Below, piece after piece: positions 61,947-64,000 of a stretch of DNA of 64,000 bases. The notes beneath the pieces are model-generated. The model saw only the letters and a list, made by a program, of their open reading frames with translations. It had not been told where the DNA came from and searched no databases. The DNA is taken from assembly GCA_027533455.1 (NCBI GenBank), contig JAPZUC010000015.1, forward strand, positions 1-64,000. The letters run 5' to 3'. The stretch's first letter is position 1, and every line of letters begins with the position of its first letter. The DNA comes from Porphyrobacter sp. (GTDB taxonomy: Bacteria > Pseudomonadota > Alphaproteobacteria > Sphingomonadales > Sphingomonadaceae). Both the position numbers and the translations under genes were made by a program.

Positions 61947-63491
61947 CTACTTCTTCAACCCCACCTTTTCCGCGAGACCCTCCGCCGCCTGCTTCGGAGT
62001 CAGCTTGCTGGCATCCTCGCGGTCCACTGCATAGTTTGCCTCGCGCATCGCCTCGACGCTGATTGCGCCGATCAGCGGTTGAAGCGTGGCCACCACGCCC
62101 GCGTCCTTGCTGATGCGCGGGGACAGCATCAGCAACGCGTCATAGCTTGGCAGAGCGCCCTCGGGGTCGGCGAGCACCACCAGCCGGTCTGCCGCGATGC
62201 GCCCGTCGGAGGTATAGGCGCTGATCACATCGGCCTCGCCGGAGGTCAGCGCATTGTACATGAAGGTCGGCGCGAAATTCCGGCTCTTGCGGAAGCCGAG
62301 GCCGTAGACGTCGCGCACCGCGATCCATTCGGGCCGCTCGAAGAATTCGGGATCGCCGCCGATGGTGAGGCGCGGGGCGACTGCGGCGAGATCGGTCAGA
62401 CTGGCAACGCCGAGTTCGCTCGCGCGGTCCTGCCGCATCGCGAAGGCATAGGCGTTCTCGAACCCCAGCCGCCCGAGCACTGTGACCCCGTTGGTCTGCG
62501 CTTCCCAGTCGCGGATCGTGGTGTACATCGCCTCGCGCCCGGGATTGTCGGAGCGCTTGAGGTAGTTCGTCCAGATCGTGCCGCTGTAGTCGACCGAGAT
62601 GTCGACGCTCGAATTGGCCACCGCGCCGTGCACCACGGCGCTCCCCAGCCCGTCGCGATATTCCACCTCGTAGCCCGCGGCCTCCAGCCTCGCGCCGATC
62701 AGCTGGGCGAGGATGTATTGCTCTGAAAAGGACTTGGCTGCGATCACGATGCGGCGCTCGTCGCTGTCCGAGCCCTGTCCCCAGAGCGCGGCGAGGATGC
62801 CGAGTACGACCACCAGCACCCCGCCATAGGCCATCGACTTCTTGCGGCGGGCCAGACCCACCTCGATCACCCACAACAGGTTGTCCGCTGCCAGCGCCAG
62901 CCCCGCGCTCGCGAGACAGCCGGCGAGCACCAGCGCCCAGTTCTGGGTCTGCAACCCGGCGAGGATCGGATCGCCAAGGCTCGGCTGGCCGATGGTGGTG
63001 GCCAGCGTCGCCGCGCCGATGGTCCAGACGCTCGCGGTGCGGATGCCGGCCATGATGAAGGGTGCCGAGAGCGGTGCTTCGACTAGCACCAGCTTCTGCC
63101 ACTTGGTCATGCCGACGCCGTCCGCCGCTTCCAGCACGCCCTCGTCGAGATTGGCCTGCGCGGTGACGGCGTTCCTCAGGATCGGCAGCAGCGCATAAAG
63201 CGTCAGCGCCATCAACGCGGGAAGGAAGCCCAAGGTCGGCAGCCCCTCGCCGAACACCGCCCGGAGCGAAAGCAGCAGCGGAAAGAACAGCGCCAGCAGC
63301 GCAAGGGCGGGGATGGTCTGGACAAGGCTCGCAAGGCTTAGGGCGAGGCGAGAGACGATGGGAGAGCGTCCGGCCCACACCGCCAATGGCAGGGCAATCA
63401 GGATGGCAAGGCCGATCGCGCTCGCGGACAGCACCACATGCGCCGAGAGCTTGTCGCCGAGGCCGGGGAGGATGTCCCAGATGGTCCCCAT
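61947..63491 (-). CDS. Fused permease and substrate-binding protein of an osmoprotectant (glycine betaine/choline-type) ABC transporter
   Basis: A 514-residue fusion. The first ~215 residues are a permease (six hydrophobic segments; EAADGVGMTKWQKLVLVEAP is the EAA loop), then after a membrane span a binding domain of the OpuAC type (IVIAAKSFSEQYILAQLIGA, DYSGTIWTNYL, ALTSGEADVISAYTSDGRIA). Such fusions import betaine, choline or related compounds. The stop is 5 bases from the convergent DUF2147 gene. Its ATG overlaps the stop of the ATPase gene by one base (TGATG). Confidence 0.9.
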   Translation of the reverse strand: MGTIWDILPGLGDKLSAHVVLSASAIGLAILIALPLAVWAGRSPIVSRLALSLASLVQTIPALALLALFFPLLLSLRAVFGEGLPTLGFLPALMALTLYALLPILRNAVTAQANLDEGVLEAADGVGMTKWQKLVLVEAPLSAPFIMAGIRTASVWTIGAATLATTIGQPSLGDPILAGLQTQNWALVLAGCLASAGLALAADNLLWVIEVGLARRKKSMAYGGVLVVVLGILAALWGQGSDSDERRIVIAAKSFSEQYILAQLIGARLEAAGYEVEYRDGLGSAVVHGAVANSSVDISVDYSGTIWTNYLKRSDNPGREAMYTTIRDWEAQTNGVTVLGRLGFENAYAFAMRQDRASELGVASLTDLAAVAPRLTIGGDPEFFERPEWIAVRDVYGLGFRKSRNFAPTFMYNALTSGEADVISAYTSDGRIAADRLVVLADPEGALPSYDALLMLSPRISKDAGVVATLQPLIGAISVEAMREANYAVDREDASKLTPKQAAEGLAEKVGLKK

Positions 63492-64000
63492 CAGCTGCGC
63501 GCTTCCCCAAAACCTTCCAGCGCCGCGAGCCGTTCTGCCTGTTCGCGCGGCACAGAGGCAAGGCGTTGGGCCACCGCGCCGCCCGCGCCTGCCAGCAGCG
63601 TCCGCGGGGTTTCGTCCGCCACCAATTCACCCTTGTCCATCACCAGCACGCGGTCGGCGAGCAGCAGGGCTTCGGCCATGTCGTGGGTGACCATCACCGT
63701 GGTCAGGCCGAGGCGTTCGTGCAGTTCGCGAACCTTGCGGCCCAGCGCGTCGCGCGTGACCGGATCGAGCGCGCCGAAAGGCTCGTCCATGATCAGCAGC
63801 TCCGGCCCGCCCGCCAGCGCGCGGGCGACGCCGACCCGCTGGCGCTGCCCGCCGGACAATTCGTCGGGCATCCGGGTGGCGTAGCCGGGATCGAGTTCCA
63901 CCAGAGCCAGCAGCTCGGCAATCCGCTCGGGCGGGAGCCTTTCTCCGGCGAGGCGCGGGCCGATGGCGATGTTCTCGGCGACGCTGAAATGCGGGAACAG
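63491..64000 (-). CDS. ABC transporter ATP-binding protein, 5' part outside the window
   Basis: The C-terminal 169 residues are seen. From the edge: LFPHFSVAENIAIGPRLAGE (Q-loop and helical region), signature LSGGQRQRVGVARAL, Walker B LLIMDEPFGALDPVTRD, H-loop VMVTHDMAEALLLADRV. It is the ATPase (OpuCA/ProV-like) of the fused permease/binding protein just downstream, with which it is translationally coupled. It lacks the C-terminal CBS domains of OpuCA-type ATPases. Walker A lies beyond position 64000. Confidence 0.92.
   Translation of the reverse strand: MFPHFSVAENIAIGPRLAGERLPPERIAELLALVELDPGYATRMPDELSGGQRQRVGVARALAGGPELLIMDEPFGALDPVTRDALGRKVRELHERLGLTTVMVTHDMAEALLLADRVLVMDKGELVADETPRTLLAGAGGAVAQRLASVPREQAERLAALEGFGEARS

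Noticed and set aside
1..64000. CRISPR arrays, rRNA genes, prophage structural genes
   Set aside because: No regularly spaced repeats, ribosomal RNA or virion genes were found.

Overview
The window looks like part of a GC-rich alphaproteobacterial chromosome, most likely Sphingomonadales near Erythrobacter/Porphyrobacter. This is an inference from codon and base composition and from the gene set (intracellular PHB depolymerase, TonB-dependent receptor, GlnD, FtsK, fused PabBC, M13 and S9 peptidases with signal peptides). No ribosomal RNA marker is present to settle it.

Positions 1-11430 are an accessory region, visibly AT-richer than the rest, that ends at the 3' end of a tRNA-Gly(GCC) gene (11430-11504, minus strand) next to a tyrosine recombinase gene. 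The left limit is outside the window, and the first 141 bases are the end of an IS3-family insertion sequence. The core of the element is an 893-residue family B DNA polymerase with an intact exonuclease domain. Its features (motif C reading TTDG, an RTRG motif, a Y-x-GGR-x-E motif) match my knowledge of the primer-independent polymerases (piPolB) of pipolins. Directly downstream are an AT-rich dyad, a 164-residue HUH-type replication initiator, a ribbon-helix-helix protein and a translationally coupled 55-residue protein. A small serine recombinase with a 36-bp dyad at its start, two small membrane proteins, a secreted nuclease-like protein and several unknown proteins complete it. A self-replicating polymerase, an HUH initiator and a CopG-like repressor in one integrated element is the most unusual thing in the window. 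Three copies of GTTCCA-N2-TGGAAC lie around the polymerase gene and may be the element's own operators.

Positions 11505-64000 are ordinary chromosome with dense, often overlapping genes. In order: thioredoxin-TPR co-chaperone and LonN-domain protein; PHB depolymerase; ABC exporter; M13 peptidase; UppP; phenylalanine hydroxylase; PPK2; a four-gene acyl-CoA operon (acyl-CoA dehydrogenase, CoA transferase, thiolase, hydratase-like); two small lipoproteins; beta-helix protein; RibA and exonuclease III; alkaline phosphatase; LolA; L33; ArfB and RluA-type synthase; PabBC; HerA-like ATPase; VOC protein; aminopeptidase P; S9 peptidase and thioesterase; diguanylate cyclase; PstS; DUF2157/GDYXXLXY pair; FtsK; thiamine-phosphate synthase-like and YggS; TonB receptor; GlnD; acyl-CoA synthetase; Lgt; a MidA-type methyltransferase with a long coiled-coil extension; DUF2147 protein; and an osmoprotectant-type ABC transporter that runs off the right edge.

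Smaller points of interest in the chromosome are a probable CTG start for ribA, a 267-bp MITE-like repeat inserted exactly within a stop codon, two identical parS-like 16-mers, a three-repeat Pho box before pstS, and a possible structured RNA downstream of lolA. All calls rest on reading the sequence and on recalled family knowledge; no database search was run.
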